Shown here: one piece after another, positions 16,563 to 25,649 of the stretch | Layout: each line of letters begins with the position of its first letter | How positions within the stretch are numbered: the first letter of the stretch is position 1 | Assembly: GCF_001553035.1 (NCBI RefSeq) | Contig: NZ_KQ959948.1 | Location: forward strand, 1-33,475 | Length of the DNA stretch: 33,475 nt | Source: Gemella haemolysans | Lineage (GTDB): Bacteria > Bacillota > Bacilli > Staphylococcales > Gemellaceae | Reading direction: 5' to 3' | Position numbers and translations under genes: made by a program | The notes under the pieces: model-generated | Told to the model about the DNA's origin: nothing | What the model saw: only the letters and a program-made list of their open reading frames with translations | Databases searched by the model: none

Positions 16563-17268
16563 TGGGTTAATCTTCAAAGGGAAGTCTACCGCCGATTTTC
16601 CCTTTGAAATTTTTGTAATAGAAAATGATGGAATTAATAAAGGGAAAAGAAAAGATAAAATATTTACATCTGATGATATGTCAGGAGGAATTGTAAGAAC
16701 TTCTACAGCTTATGAGCTTGTAGAAAAATCATATAAGCTATTAATCCACGATGTAAAATTAAATCAAATCAATGAATTATTAGTGTGGTTAGAAGGTAGT
16801 GGTAAATTAATAGCCTCTGATAATCCTGGTAGATATTATGAGGTATTAACTGTATCTGCAGTTAGAGCTAGACTAGGTGAAGTAGATGAATATGAAATAG
16901 ATGTAGTATTCACTTGTAATCCATTCTCATATAGCATTGCATCTGATATTAAGACATACACAAGCAATGGAGTTATCAACAATGAAACTAATGTAATAAT
17001 GTATCCTAAAATCACTCTATATGGAAATTCAACGAGTGGCACATCATTAACCATAAGTAATCAGGTAGTTAGATTAAAACAACTATCTGAAAAGCTAGTT
17101 ATTGAATGCAAGCAAGGTGAACAAAATGTATATGATAAGAACGGAAATCTATTAAATAGTGTAATGCTGGGAGCGTTCTTTGAGATTAAACCAGGAGTGA
17201 GTGGGATTGTTCTAGGAAATGGAATTACTAAGTTAGAAATAGAGTGTAGATGGGGGGCGTTTATTTAA
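16546..17268 (+). CDS. Distal tail protein (Dit)
   Basis: 240 residues. The N-terminal part (LHYNGLIFKGKSTADFPFEIFVIENDGINKG) and the DDMSGGIVRTSTAYELVEKSY segment match Firmicute Dit proteins (phage tail family, SPP1 gp19.1-like), which form the hub between tail tube and tail tip. The C-terminal half is a beta-rich galectin-like domain. I choose ATG 16546 because GGAGGTGG at 16533-16540 is its ribosome-binding site. The TTG at 16531 lies just before that site. It overlaps the tape measure end by 17 bases. Confidence 0.88.
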   Translation: MSLHYNGLIFKGKSTADFPFEIFVIENDGINKGKRKDKIFTSDDMSGGIVRTSTAYELVEKSYKLLIHDVKLNQINELLVWLEGSGKLIASDNPGRYYEVLTVSAVRARLGEVDEYEIDVVFTCNPFSYSIASDIKTYTSNGVINNETNVIMYPKITLYGNSTSGTSLTISNQVVRLKQLSEKLVIECKQGEQNVYDKNGNLLNSVMLGAFFEIKPGVSGIVLGNGITKLEIECRWGAFI

Positions 17269-20200
17269 TGTTATGGTTATATGATGAATTTGAAACAGAC
17301 TTTACTTATAACGGAATAGTGTTGAATAATGCTTACGATTCAGACATTCACTGGGTGTTGAATACAATGTATAAACTGACATTCAAATATCCAACAGTTG
17401 ATAATGACCTATATTCTTTCATTGAAAAAGGAATGATTGTAAAAGCTGATGAGCATGACAGAACAAACTTATTTAGAATTAAGGATATTGATATATCTGA
17501 AAATGATAAATGTATTACTGTAACTGCTTATCAAAAGAACTATGATTTTAGTAAAAGATTAGTGAATAACTTCGGAAGACTTCGTGTAAACTGTATGTCA
17601 GTGCTTGATGAATGGTATTCAAACTTTTTATCTAGTGAAAAAGATTTCTCATATTATTCAGATATAAATGCCATTAATTCATTTGTATCACATAATGATG
17701 ATACTGACAATAAACTTAGAACATCATTTGAATTATTAGGAGGAATTGCTGATACTTATTCTGCAGATATTGATATGCATGATAAACAAATTAGCTTGTT
17801 AGAACGTTTAGGACGAGACACTGAAGAAGTATTAACTACAGCTAAAAATATAAGTGAATTTGTTAATACTAGTAATTCTGATGAAATTGTTACTAGAATT
17901 TATGCTAGTTCAACTTTTAAAGTTGGTGATAAGTACGATAAGAAAGACTTGCGAGAACAGCACAGACAACAATTAAAAGCCTTGAGAGAATCTCAAAAAG
18001 AATACTCGCAAGGTAGAAATGCTGTTAAAATAGCTGAACAAATGAAAGATGAAATAGCTAAAAAATACGCTAAAGAACTTGCTAAGAATAACAAGAAAGT
18101 AAAGCGTAGTGGTAAAGTAATCAAATCATATTCTCAAATTGAATCAGAAGTAAATGCTAAATATCAGGAAAGAGAGAGAAAATCTCAACAAAGAAAAGCT
18201 GAAAGTCAAGCGATAGCTGATAGAAAGAAAGCTGAAATTGAATCATTAAAAGCACAACAAAAAGAAGAACTAGAAGCATTAGATGAAGAAATTACTATTA
18301 ATCTAATTGTAGAAAGTCCGTTGATTAATGATTATCCATTCATCAATGAAATAGCAGTATCCAACAATGATTTAAGAACTGCTGAAGAGTTAGAAGAATG
18401 GGCCATGGAATATTTTACAAAACAAAATATCGACAAGCCAAAAAACTCTATCAAAGTTACTTATGAACAATTATCAGAGGATATCAATCGTGGAGATACT
18501 GTAATTTTAAAATATTTAAAATATGGTGTAGACGAAAGAATAAGAGTAGTTGAAACTCACTATGATCCAATACTAAAAAAATGGAAAGAGTTTATTCTAG
18601 GTGAAAAAGAAGGTAGATTAGGTTCAGAAGTATCAAATGCTAGTAGTGGAGCGATAGCTAAAGCTAACGCATATACAGATATAATCACTATGGACATAGA
18701 GCGAAAAGTCAAAGAACGTAGTGAAAATTATGATAAGCTGTTTAAGAAAAATACAGATGAAATCAATAAAAAGATTGAAGATGGATTTGAGAAAGCTAAG
18801 GCATCAAGTGAAGTAATAACAGCTAAGATTGATGAAAATCTAGAGAAAAAACTAGCACCTATTAGAAACCAAGTATCAATAACAGTTGAAAACTACAATA
18901 GGCAATTCCAAGCTACTAATCTAGAAATAACTAAGAACAGAGTTGAAGCTACTAAGCAAATTCAAGCAGCTAATCTAGAAATAAGTAAAAATAGAGTTGA
19001 AGCAACAAAACAAATTCAAGCGTTGTCTGATCGAGTTAACAACATGCAGGATATTTCTAGTAATTCAACAGTAGTTGAGTTAAAAAAATTAGTGAATGAA
19101 GCTAAAGAAACTGGGAAAAATATAAATCAAAAAGTAACCGAGTTAGAGGGTAATGTAACAAGGGAATTTAGTTCAGTCAAAGCTAAAAACGAAAATGATT
19201 TAAAAGTTATCCGAGGGGAAATAAAAGCTGGTGTAGATGGTTTAACTAGTAAAATCAGTTCCCTTGAGGAATATAAAAATCAAGATGGCAGTAGAAATGA
19301 AAGCTTGAAGCAATGGGTGCAACGTGATACAGCTAGTCAATTAAGTCGTGAACGAACTGAAATCAATAGAGTTATTGATAGTAAAGGTTTTGTTAAGAAC
19401 ACAGAATTTAGTAGTAAGTTTACAGAAAATGCTAGAGGTATCACTAACCAATTAACAGCGTTAGAAAACTACAAAAATCAAGACGGAGTAAGAACAGCTA
19501 ATTTACAAATTTGGGTTCAAAATAACACTGCTAACCAACTGACTACTGAAAGACGTAACATTGAAAGTTGGGTAGATGATAAGGGGTATGCAACTACATC
19601 TGTTGTGGAAAATAAAGTTCAAGAAACAGCTAACAGTATTTCAAGAGAAATCAGAAATATTAGAGAAAGCATTCCTACAAGTGTTGGTGGCAGAAACTAT
19701 ATAACTGATAGTGAGAAATTGCAAAGTAAACCACATTGGGGTAGCAATAAATGGGATGAAACAGTTGATGGAGATACCATCATTTTGACAAAAAAAGGTG
19801 GTAGTGATAATACAGGATTCTTTTTTGCATTAACTGACTTAGTTAAAACTCAATTCCAAAATGAGACGTTAACATGGTCTATCGATGTTAAGGCTAGTAG
19901 GGATATGACTCTTAACACTGTTGGTTTTGAAACCAATGGATTGAGACGTGTAGATATTTCAACGCAATGGAAACGAATGTCTCATACATTCATCAATAAG
20001 TTTACTAATTTTTATGCTTTTGTATTTTACCACCCTACTACTAATTTTAATAACGGAGATAAAATTTATATACGTTTACCAAAATTAGAAAAAGGAAATG
20101 TTGCAACTGACTGGACACCAGCCCCAGAGGAGAATAATGCTTTTGTTAAAAACACAGAATTTTCTAATAAGTTCAATGAAAATGCACAAGGTATTAATCG

Positions 20201-22505
20201 TCAATTAACAGCATTAGAACAATATAAAAATCAAGACGGTGCAAGAGTTGCTAATATGCAAATTTGGGCACAAAATAACACAGCTAATCAACTGACTGCT
20301 GCAAGACGTAGCATTGAAAGTTGGGTTAACGAGAAAGGTTATGCAACAACCTCTGTTGTTGAAAACAAGGTGCAAGAAACAGCTAATAGTTTTAGTCGAG
20401 AAATCAGTAATGTTAGAAATAGTATTCCAACTAGTGTAGGTGGGAGAAACTATATCCTTAACTCTAACTTTGCTAAAGAGCTTGAAAACTGGGAAATGGC
20501 TAGATTGAATAATAGTGGACTAAATTGGCAAAAAGGACACGCTATCCAGAATTTCGGTAGAGGGTTGCATATTTGGGGTACACCTAACGGAGATTATAAA
20601 GGATTAGGGACTATGTTTAACTTAACAGCGAAACAAGGTGAGAAATTAACCTTATCAATGGATTTAGGAAAAGATGCGTTAACACAAAATGCTATTTTAT
20701 ATATAGGATTACATTATGTCGTTGATAATGATATAGTTTCACAACAATGGCAACCATTGGATTTAGCAACACAAAATTTTGAAGTTAAGAAATATAAACG
20801 TATTTCAAAAACGTTCACAGTTACCGCTGATATGAATAAATGTAGGTTGATGATACACACTCAAAATAATAAACTTATCAATTTTTACATTGATAATATC
20901 AAACTAGAAAAAGGTGATATATCTACAGACTGGACACCAGCTCCTGAAGATGTAGAACAAAATGTGAATGAGTTAAACACGTGGAAACAAACTACCAATC
21001 AAACTTTAAACACAGTTACTAGCACATTAAACGATACTGTAAGGCACGCACAACTTCGAATAGGAGCTGATGGAATTGATTTTGGTTCAAACAAAGTTTT
21101 CAACGGAAGAAACCTTGCTAGTATTCTTTCCGTTAGTCCAGAAAGTATTCAAGCAATAACTGATAGATTAGTAATCTCACCAGCTAATGAGAATTTAGTT
21201 AAAAGAGAATATAGAGATACTTTCATTTTAAATGTTAGAAATGGTGTTTTAAATAGAATTTATGGAAGTAATGTTGATTTAGTAGGCGAATATCAATTTA
21301 AAGTTGCTATAATTGATTTTGATACACCTACACTTAATGCATCAATACATGTGAAGTATAAAGATGGAACAGATAGTTGGTTTAATTCAGAATTTCCAAC
21401 ACCTAGTATAGCAACTTTAGAAACAAGTACTTCTGTAAAAGTGCAAGTGGAATCGAGAAAAGAAATTGAATATATAGAACCTTTAGTTTTTCAAAATAAA
21501 TGGAGCGATTTTTATAGATTTCATTTGAAAAAATTATTTGTAGGTAAAAAGAAAAGTGCAGAATTAATCGTTGATGGTTCAATCGAGGGTCGACAAATTA
21601 AAGCTGAAACTTTAGAAACAGGACATCACAAGGCAGGAAGTATCACTTCAGAAATAATTGCTGCTAACGCTGTTAAAGCTAAGCATATATTAATAGATGA
21701 TGGTTTAATCAATAATCTAGTAACGCACAATGCTTTCATTTCTAAACTGTGGGCACAAGACGCTTTTATCAGAAGTTTAAAAACTGTTAAAATATCTACT
21801 ACTCAACTAGATACTGACTGGCTTTCAGCTTATACAGGAGATATTGGAGGATTCAGAATTGGTAAGAACCCGAACCAACCTGGAGACTTTTGGCTTACAG
21901 GTTCTAACAACTTCAACTGTGGATTAAACCCAGGTCACAACATTGGGACACGTGGTGCTCAAATTTGGGCAGCATGGGGATATAATTGGAATCAAGCAGG
22001 ACCGAATGCATGGTGGGTTGATGGACAAGGTAGAATGAATTGTAAAGGTTCAGCTACATTTTATGGTGGATTACATGTGTATAATGCCAGACTTGATACT
22101 CACGGTCAAGATATTCAAGGAGATGCGAATAGTAACGGAGCTAAAACTACTGTTATTTGGTGGTCACAAATTAACAGGGTTAAAAGTTCAGTATCTGATA
22201 AACGTTTCAAAACTAATATTAAACCAACTAAAGTTAAGGCAGTAGATTTACTTAATAAAATTGAAATGGTTGAGTTCAACTGGAAAAAAGATAATAAATT
22301 CGAAAAAATCGGAGCAATAGCTCAACAAGTTCAATCAGTAGAAGAAAGCCTTGTTGTTAAGGATATGGATTCTAAGCAATCACACAGTGATTATTTAAGA
22401 ATTAGTTACTATGACACTATACCTTATCTAATCAAAGCGGTACAAGAATTATCAGAAGAAAATAACAAATTAAAAAACAAACTGGAGGGAATAATAAATG
22501 GATAA
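17268..22505 (+). CDS. Tail-tip/tail-associated protein with carbohydrate-binding-like modules and S74 chaperone
   Basis: About 1745 residues. The N-terminus (LWLYDEFETDFTYNGIVLNN) is the gp27-like tail hub; residues about 220-345 form a Lys/Glu/Gln coiled coil. Then come a 20-residue tandem repeat (LEITKNRVEATKQIQA, twice, about 545-585) and two copies of a roughly 250-residue module (708-958 and 959-1228). Each module has a helical linker and a beta domain from GGRNYI to DWTPAPE, like carbohydrate-binding domains. The last about 100 residues (from SDKRFKTNI, S1643) are an S74 intramolecular chaperone, probably cut off before that Ser. It likely binds the host surface. ATG 17268 overlaps the Dit stop (TAATG); ATG 17250 is an alternative. 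Confidence 0.88.
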   Translation: MLWLYDEFETDFTYNGIVLNNAYDSDIHWVLNTMYKLTFKYPTVDNDLYSFIEKGMIVKADEHDRTNLFRIKDIDISENDKCITVTAYQKNYDFSKRLVNNFGRLRVNCMSVLDEWYSNFLSSEKDFSYYSDINAINSFVSHNDDTDNKLRTSFELLGGIADTYSADIDMHDKQISLLERLGRDTEEVLTTAKNISEFVNTSNSDEIVTRIYASSTFKVGDKYDKKDLREQHRQQLKALRESQKEYSQGRNAVKIAEQMKDEIAKKYAKELAKNNKKVKRSGKVIKSYSQIESEVNAKYQERERKSQQRKAESQAIADRKKAEIESLKAQQKEELEALDEEITINLIVESPLINDYPFINEIAVSNNDLRTAEELEEWAMEYFTKQNIDKPKNSIKVTYEQLSEDINRGDTVILKYLKYGVDERIRVVETHYDPILKKWKEFILGEKEGRLGSEVSNASSGAIAKANAYTDIITMDIERKVKERSENYDKLFKKNTDEINKKIEDGFEKAKASSEVITAKIDENLEKKLAPIRNQVSITVENYNRQFQATNLEITKNRVEATKQIQAANLEISKNRVEATKQIQALSDRVNNMQDISSNSTVVELKKLVNEAKETGKNINQKVTELEGNVTREFSSVKAKNENDLKVIRGEIKAGVDGLTSKISSLEEYKNQDGSRNESLKQWVQRDTASQLSRERTEINRVIDSKGFVKNTEFSSKFTENARGITNQLTALENYKNQDGVRTANLQIWVQNNTANQLTTERRNIESWVDDKGYATTSVVENKVQETANSISREIRNIRESIPTSVGGRNYITDSEKLQSKPHWGSNKWDETVDGDTIILTKKGGSDNTGFFFALTDLVKTQFQNETLTWSIDVKASRDMTLNTVGFETNGLRRVDISTQWKRMSHTFINKFTNFYAFVFYHPTTNFNNGDKIYIRLPKLEKGNVATDWTPAPEENNAFVKNTEFSNKFNENAQGINRQLTALEQYKNQDGARVANMQIWAQNNTANQLTAARRSIESWVNEKGYATTSVVENKVQETANSFSREISNVRNSIPTSVGGRNYILNSNFAKELENWEMARLNNSGLNWQKGHAIQNFGRGLHIWGTPNGDYKGLGTMFNLTAKQGEKLTLSMDLGKDALTQNAILYIGLHYVVDNDIVSQQWQPLDLATQNFEVKKYKRISKTFTVTADMNKCRLMIHTQNNKLINFYIDNIKLEKGDISTDWTPAPEDVEQNVNELNTWKQTTNQTLNTVTSTLNDTVRHAQLRIGADGIDFGSNKVFNGRNLASILSVSPESIQAITDRLVISPANENLVKREYRDTFILNVRNGVLNRIYGSNVDLVGEYQFKVAIIDFDTPTLNASIHVKYKDGTDSWFNSEFPTPSIATLETSTSVKVQVESRKEIEYIEPLVFQNKWSDFYRFHLKKLFVGKKKSAELIVDGSIEGRQIKAETLETGHHKAGSITSEIIAANAVKAKHILIDDGLINNLVTHNAFISKLWAQDAFIRSLKTVKISTTQLDTDWLSAYTGDIGGFRIGKNPNQPGDFWLTGSNNFNCGLNPGHNIGTRGAQIWAAWGYNWNQAGPNAWWVDGQGRMNCKGSATFYGGLHVYNARLDTHGQDIQGDANSNGAKTTVIWWSQINRVKSSVSDKRFKTNIKPTKVKAVDLLNKIEMVEFNWKKDNKFEKIGAIAQQVQSVEESLVVKDMDSKQSHSDYLRISYYDTIPYLIKAVQELSEENNKLKNKLEGIING
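19389..20950 (+). repeat. Tandem duplication of a ~250-residue tail-tip module
   Basis: Unit 1 (19389-20141) and unit 2 (20142 to about 20950) both read FVKNTEFS.KF.ENA.GI, LTALE.YKNQDG.R.AN, QNNTANQLT, then GYATTSVVENKVQETANS and IPTSVGGRNYI, and end in DWTPAPE. A third partial copy (EEYKNQDGSRNESLKQWVQ..TASQL) precedes unit 1. The linker halves are much more alike than the beta domains that follow them. Confidence 0.85.
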
Positions 22506-22680
22506 TCAATTACAACCAATCGACTTAATCGCACAAGAATTAAGCGAAAAAACAATGCAATTAGCACATTATAAAGTTGCTTACAATAAGTTAACTAACG
22601 AGCTAGAAGCTAAGGAGAAAGAGCTTAAAGAATTAAAAGAAACTAAAGTAGAAGAAGTAAAACATGAGGAGGAACAATAA
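22498..22680 (+). CDS. Small coiled-coil tail-region protein (60 aa)
   Basis: An almost wholly helical, charged protein (LAQ/LSEKTMQLAHYKVAYNKL then a Lys/Glu-rich end). ATG 22498 overlaps the end of the tail-tip gene; GGAGGG at 22485-22490 is well spaced. Small coiled-coil proteins after the tail-tip gene are common in streptococcal-type phages, and the function is unknown. A second ribosome-binding site for the next gene lies in its 3' end. Confidence 0.6.
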   Translation: MDNQLQPIDLIAQELSEKTMQLAHYKVAYNKLTNELEAKEKELKELKETKVEEVKHEEEQ

Positions 22681-22681
22681 T

Positions 22682-23437
22682 ATGGCTTTAGAAATTTCAG
22701 TTAAACAACCTAATCCAACTGCTGGTGGATACAAAAGCGTAAACGTATATTTTAACATGAATACCGGAGGAATTTATTTCAACGGTAACGTAGAATTGCC
22801 AGGTAAATTTGCAACTGCTAATGATGCAGAAATTTTAGAAGAGATTAGAAAGCAAATTGCAGTTCAGATGTACACAGGAGAAGCAACTCCAGCACTAGTT
22901 GCTGAATATGCTAATCTGAATAAGCAAGTAGGAATTTTAACGGGAAACAAACAAGATACAGCAGAACGTGAGAAAGCATTAACTAAGTTTGCTAATAAGG
23001 TAAATAAGGGTAATGATAAGGTGATTATGGCGCTGCTATTGAACGTGTTAGATCCTAAGACTATTAATGCTAAAAAAGATGTAATCATTAATGCATTTGA
23101 TTCTTATGAAGTCAACACAGATTATTCAGTAGGAGATAAATTCAAATATGACAATAAACTGTATGAAGTAGTGGAAGACCATACAAGTGTTGTTGAGTGG
23201 GTGCCAAGTGCTGAACCAACTAAATATAAAGAAATTACATTTGAACGTACTGAAAATAAAGAACAGTTAGAAGATGATAACAACCGCTACATCACTAAAT
23301 TACAACTTGATGAAGCATTAACAAAAGTAGTCCAAACAATTATGGAACAATTATCACAAGACGATGAAGGAGAAGAAGAACATGACAATCACGGAGAAAA
23401 TAGCAACAATTTATCACACAGCGAGGGGGATAATTAA
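22682..23437 (+). CDS. DUF1366-like tail-region protein
   Basis: 251 residues. It starts MALEISVKQPNPTAGGYKSV and has a helical middle; residues about 140-185 read YSVGDKFKYDNKLYEVVEDHTS..EWVPS, resembling the short chitin-binding-like (CBM5/12) fold in phage adsorption proteins. The end is acidic. Proteins of this type (DUF1366) lie between tail fibre and holin genes in streptococcal phages. ATG 22682 is preferred over 22664, because AGGAGG lies between them at 22667-22672. Confidence 0.6.
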   Translation: MALEISVKQPNPTAGGYKSVNVYFNMNTGGIYFNGNVELPGKFATANDAEILEEIRKQIAVQMYTGEATPALVAEYANLNKQVGILTGNKQDTAEREKALTKFANKVNKGNDKVIMALLLNVLDPKTINAKKDVIINAFDSYEVNTDYSVGDKFKYDNKLYEVVEDHTSVVEWVPSAEPTKYKEITFERTENKEQLEDDNNRYITKLQLDEALTKVVQTIMEQLSQDDEGEEEHDNHGENSNNLSHSEGDN

Positions 23438-23438
23438 G

Positions 23439-23792
23439 ATGAAATTTAGCTTAAAACATGCAAAATTTAAACAAAACGATTATTTAGTACAAACTCATAT
23501 GAGATTAGTAATTACAGAGGTTGAAACTTTAGAACAAGTCCCTAACTTTGGAAACTTACGTGAAATGGTTAGGTTAGCAGTTGAGGAATTCAAACGAAAA
23601 GAAGCAGAACTTAAGGCAGTTGAAGAAGTAGCCACACCTAAAGAAGTTGTAACTGAAGCACCAAAAGAAGTCGTTGTTACTCCTGCTCCAGTAAGTGAAA
23701 CTCCAAAAGAGGTAGTCACTCCAACACCAACAGTAAGTGAAACACCAAAAGATAATACTGAATCAGAAAGAAAAGAAGAGCATGCAGAATAG
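23439..23792 (+). CDS. Hypothetical protein with Thr/Pro/Val-rich repeats
   Basis: 117 residues. A short folded N-terminal part (KFSLKHAKFKQNDYLVQTHMRLVITEVETLEQV) and a helix are followed by repeats of the type TPKEVV/APKEVV/SETPKEVV and TPTVSETPK, an extended linker-like tail. I prefer ATG 23439, 2 bases after the preceding stop, with GAGGGGG at 23423-23429 upstream. ATG 23382 in the same frame, with AAGGAG at 23366-23371, would add 19 residues and overlap the upstream gene. The stop lies inside a terminator hairpin. Function unknown. Confidence 0.55.
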   Translation: MKFSLKHAKFKQNDYLVQTHMRLVITEVETLEQVPNFGNLREMVRLAVEEFKRKEAELKAVEEVATPKEVVTEAPKEVVVTPAPVSETPKEVVTPTPTVSETPKDNTESERKEEHAE

Positions 23793-23805
23793 CATGTTCT
23801 TTTTT
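23776..23805 (+). terminator. Terminator before lysis module
   Basis: AAGAGCATGC-type stem (23776-23785) pairs with GCATGTTCTT (23792-23801), with an AGAATA loop and one G-U pair, followed by a T run. It overlaps the stop codon of the upstream gene and separates tail from lysis genes. Confidence 0.8.
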
Positions 23806-23819
23806 ACGAGGTAGTCTAA

Positions 23820-24251
23820 ATGACGAACTATATTTTGCAATTTATATTGCAGCTTTTTACAGTAGCTATTATTCCATTAGTTAAGATTTGGTTTGACAAC
23901 AGCAATAAACAAATCACAAAACAATTTGAACAGTTAAGTAACGAAGTAAAAAGCACGCAAGATAAAACAGAAAAGCAACTTGATAAGGTAAGTATGGAAG
24001 TAAAGAACACGCAAGATAAAGTCGATGAAGTAACACAAATAGGACTACATAATCGTGACTCAAATAAAAGTATAATGTCTTATAGGTTGCATAAGGAATT
24101 TAGTGAGGCTATAGATCGAGGATATACTACAAGCGAAGATTTATCAGAGCTAAGTGGACTATACAAAAGTTATAAGGAAATCGGTGGCAATGGTAAGATT
24201 GAAACTTTATTCAATAGATTTGCAAAGTTGCCAATAAAAAATAGGAGATAG
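23820..24251 (+). CDS. Membrane-anchored coiled-coil lysis-module protein
   Basis: 143 residues. One N-terminal membrane span (about 3-24, ILQFILQLFTVAIIPLVKIW) is followed by a coiled coil with a repeated unit (EVKSTQDKTEKQLDKVSMEVKNTQDKVDEV, in two halves) and a C-terminal GYTTSEDLSELSGLYKSYKEIGGNGKIE segment. This organisation is seen in holin-associated proteins upstream of holin and endolysin genes in streptococcal and lactococcal phages. It may tune lysis timing, by context only. Confidence 0.65.
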   Translation: MTNYILQFILQLFTVAIIPLVKIWFDNSNKQITKQFEQLSNEVKSTQDKTEKQLDKVSMEVKNTQDKVDEVTQIGLHNRDSNKSIMSYRLHKEFSEAIDRGYTTSEDLSELSGLYKSYKEIGGNGKIETLFNRFAKLPIKNRR

Positions 24252-24256
24252 AGGAA

Positions 24257-24397
24257 ATGAAAAAACTAGTAAGAACAAATTTAACTAATACTCCTAACAG
24301 ACGTGGAACTAAGGATTTAAATATTCAATTCTACTCACAAGACAAGAATAATGCTGGATTTGAGTTTGTGGTAAAAAATGAAACTGATTTTAAATAA
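24257..24397 (+). CDS. BppU N-terminal-like small protein, possibly broken
   Basis: 46 residues; RNRRGTKDLNIQFYSQDKNNAGFEF-like sequence (exactly TPNRRGTKDLNIQFYSQDK) resembles the start of the BppU-type baseplate upper domain, which tethers baseplate proteins by an N-terminal clip. The usual BppU continuation (DFKLNNITLQNV...) is found, but in the overlapping frame of 24378-24497, so the domain seems split by a frame change after NETDF. GAGG at 24251-24254 serves the ATG. It may be a remnant or two tiny overlapping genes. Confidence 0.45.
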   Translation: MKKLVRTNLTNTPNRRGTKDLNIQFYSQDKNNAGFEFVVKNETDFK

Positions 24398-24497
24398 TAT
24401 TACATTACAAAATGTAACTAGTGAAATGCTAAAAGGAATCAATTTAGGCTTAATAGTATATCCGACTCAAGAAGCATGGATGACAAAATTACCTTAG
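24378..24497 (+). pseudogene. Continuation of the BppU-like segment in a second frame
   Basis: 39 codons from ATG 24378 to TAG 24495: MKLILNNITLQNVTSEMLKG, then a short end. It overlaps the preceding small gene by 20 bases and has no clear ribosome-binding site. The LNNITLQNV stretch looks like the next part of a BppU-type N-terminal domain. I read it as the second piece of a broken gene; a frameshift or translational coupling could also join them. Confidence 0.35.
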
Positions 24498-24513
24498 AAA
24501 GGGGGTGAGTAAT

Positions 24514-24777
24514 ATGCCAGATTTACAAACAGCATCAGTATTTCTAATAGTTGCACTATTAGGGATGTTGGGAAAATTTTTAAAAGAATCTAAATTCTTT
24601 CCAGATGAAATGATACCTAATATTTTAGGAGTATTAGGAGGGTTAATCGGAACGATTCTATTCAAAGACCCTACTGCAATTGCCTTAGGTTTTAGTGCGG
24701 TTGGGGTTCACCAATCTTACAGACAAACTGTAGGAAAAAATGATACAAATAATATAAACAAAACGGAGGATAAATAA
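24514..24777 (+). CDS. Holin
   Basis: 87 residues with two membrane spans (about 5-24, ASVFLIVALLGMLG, and 37-70, MIPNILGVLGGLIGTIL...AIALGFSAVG) and a charged C-terminus. It resembles phage holins of the Hol44/superfamily V type. It would form the membrane lesion that releases endolysin. The AAAGGGGGTGAG block (24498-24509) is the ribosome-binding site, so ATG 24514 is chosen over GTG 24505. The stop overlaps the endolysin ATG (TAATG). Confidence 0.85.
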   Translation: MPDLQTASVFLIVALLGMLGKFLKESKFFPDEMIPNILGVLGGLIGTILFKDPTAIALGFSAVGVHQSYRQTVGKNDTNNINKTEDK

Positions 24778-25502
24778 TGGTTAGAACAAGTGAAATTGTA
24801 AATGAAGCAAAAAGAATAGCGAATCTAGGAATCGGAGTAGATCAAGACGGAGCTTATGGAACACAATGTGTTGATTTACCTAACTATCTATCAGTGTTAT
24901 TTTTTGGTAAAGCTCTGTGGGGCAATGCTATTGATTTACTAAATAGTGCTGCTGCATTAGGATATAAAGTTGAATATAATGAAGCTGGTAATCTTAATAG
25001 TAAACCACGAGCAGGAGCTATATTTGTTATGGATACAACATATATCTATGGGCATCCATATGGGCATACTGGAACAGTAATTGAGGATAGTGATGGATAT
25101 ACTATGAAAACTATTGAACAGAATGTTGATGGTAATGCTGATAGTTTATATGTAGGTGGCCCAGCACGTTATATGCAACGTGATTTTAACGGAATTGTAG
25201 GTTGGTTCTATTTCCCAGTTGATGATAACGAAGTAGTAGAAACAAACTCTGATCTAATCTCATTGCCTGAAGTACGTGTATATACAGTTGGAGTTGATAA
25301 ACTTAATATTAGAAATGCACCATCTACAGATGCAGAAATCGTAGGTTCATATGAAAAAGGTGAAGAATTCAATTACATGGAATTCTGCAATGCTAACGGA
25401 TATGAATGGTTATCTTACATTTCTAACAGTGGTGTAAGACGTTATGTGGCTTCAATGGATTTAGAGACATTTGAAACTCACGGAACGTGGAGAAAAAAAT
25501 AA
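24777..25502 (+). CDS. Endolysin: CHAP domain plus C-terminal SH3-like wall-binding domain
   Basis: 241 residues. The N-terminal CHAP amidase/endopeptidase has C31 (GTQCVDLPNY), H97 (YGHTGTV) and E114/N116 (TIEQN). The C-terminal part (about 165-241) has VRVYTVGVDKLNIRNAPSTD, then GEEFNYMEF and GYEWLSYISNSGVRRYVA, an SH3_5-type cell-wall-binding fold. It cuts peptidoglycan at lysis after release through the holin. It ends the late operon, and a terminator follows within 30 bases. Confidence 0.93.
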   Translation: MVRTSEIVNEAKRIANLGIGVDQDGAYGTQCVDLPNYLSVLFFGKALWGNAIDLLNSAAALGYKVEYNEAGNLNSKPRAGAIFVMDTTYIYGHPYGHTGTVIEDSDGYTMKTIEQNVDGNADSLYVGGPARYMQRDFNGIVGWFYFPVDDNEVVETNSDLISLPEVRVYTVGVDKLNIRNAPSTDAEIVGSYEKGEEFNYMEFCNANGYEWLSYISNSGVRRYVASMDLETFETHGTWRKK

Positions 25503-25531
25503 CTAACTGAATAAATCATAATGACTATTAT

Positions 25532-25561
25532 AACCCCACTTAATTGTGGGGTTTATTTTTT
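25532..25561 (+). terminator. Terminator at the end of the late operon
   Basis: AACCCCAC (25532-25539) pairs with GTGGGGTT (25546-25553), with a TTAATT loop, followed by a T-rich tract. It isolates the accessory operon downstream from late transcription. Confidence 0.88.
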
Positions 25562-25586
25562 TTATATATATTTTTTAAAAAAACTA

Positions 25587-25615
25587 TTGACACGCTCGAG
25601 CGTGTATAGTATAAT
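25587..25615 (+). promoter_or_regulatory. Strong promoter of the accessory operon with palindromic operator
   Basis: The consensus -35 TTGACA (25587-25592) and -10 TATAAT (25610-25615) are 17 bases apart. A 16-bp perfect palindrome, ACACGCTCGAGCGTGT (25590-25605), overlaps the -35 end and fills most of the spacer. It is GC-rich in an AT-rich surround. A bound dimeric repressor would block RNA polymerase directly. No obvious repressor gene is in the window; one of the operon's own small products could do it. Confidence 0.85.
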
Positions 25616-25649
25616 TATAAATGTAAGATAAAGAAAGAGGTAAAACATC

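Noticed and set aside
25590-25605. The palindrome as a terminator stem
   Set aside because: Perfect palindrome without a loop or T run, overlapping the -35 box and spacer of a consensus promoter; an operator fits better.
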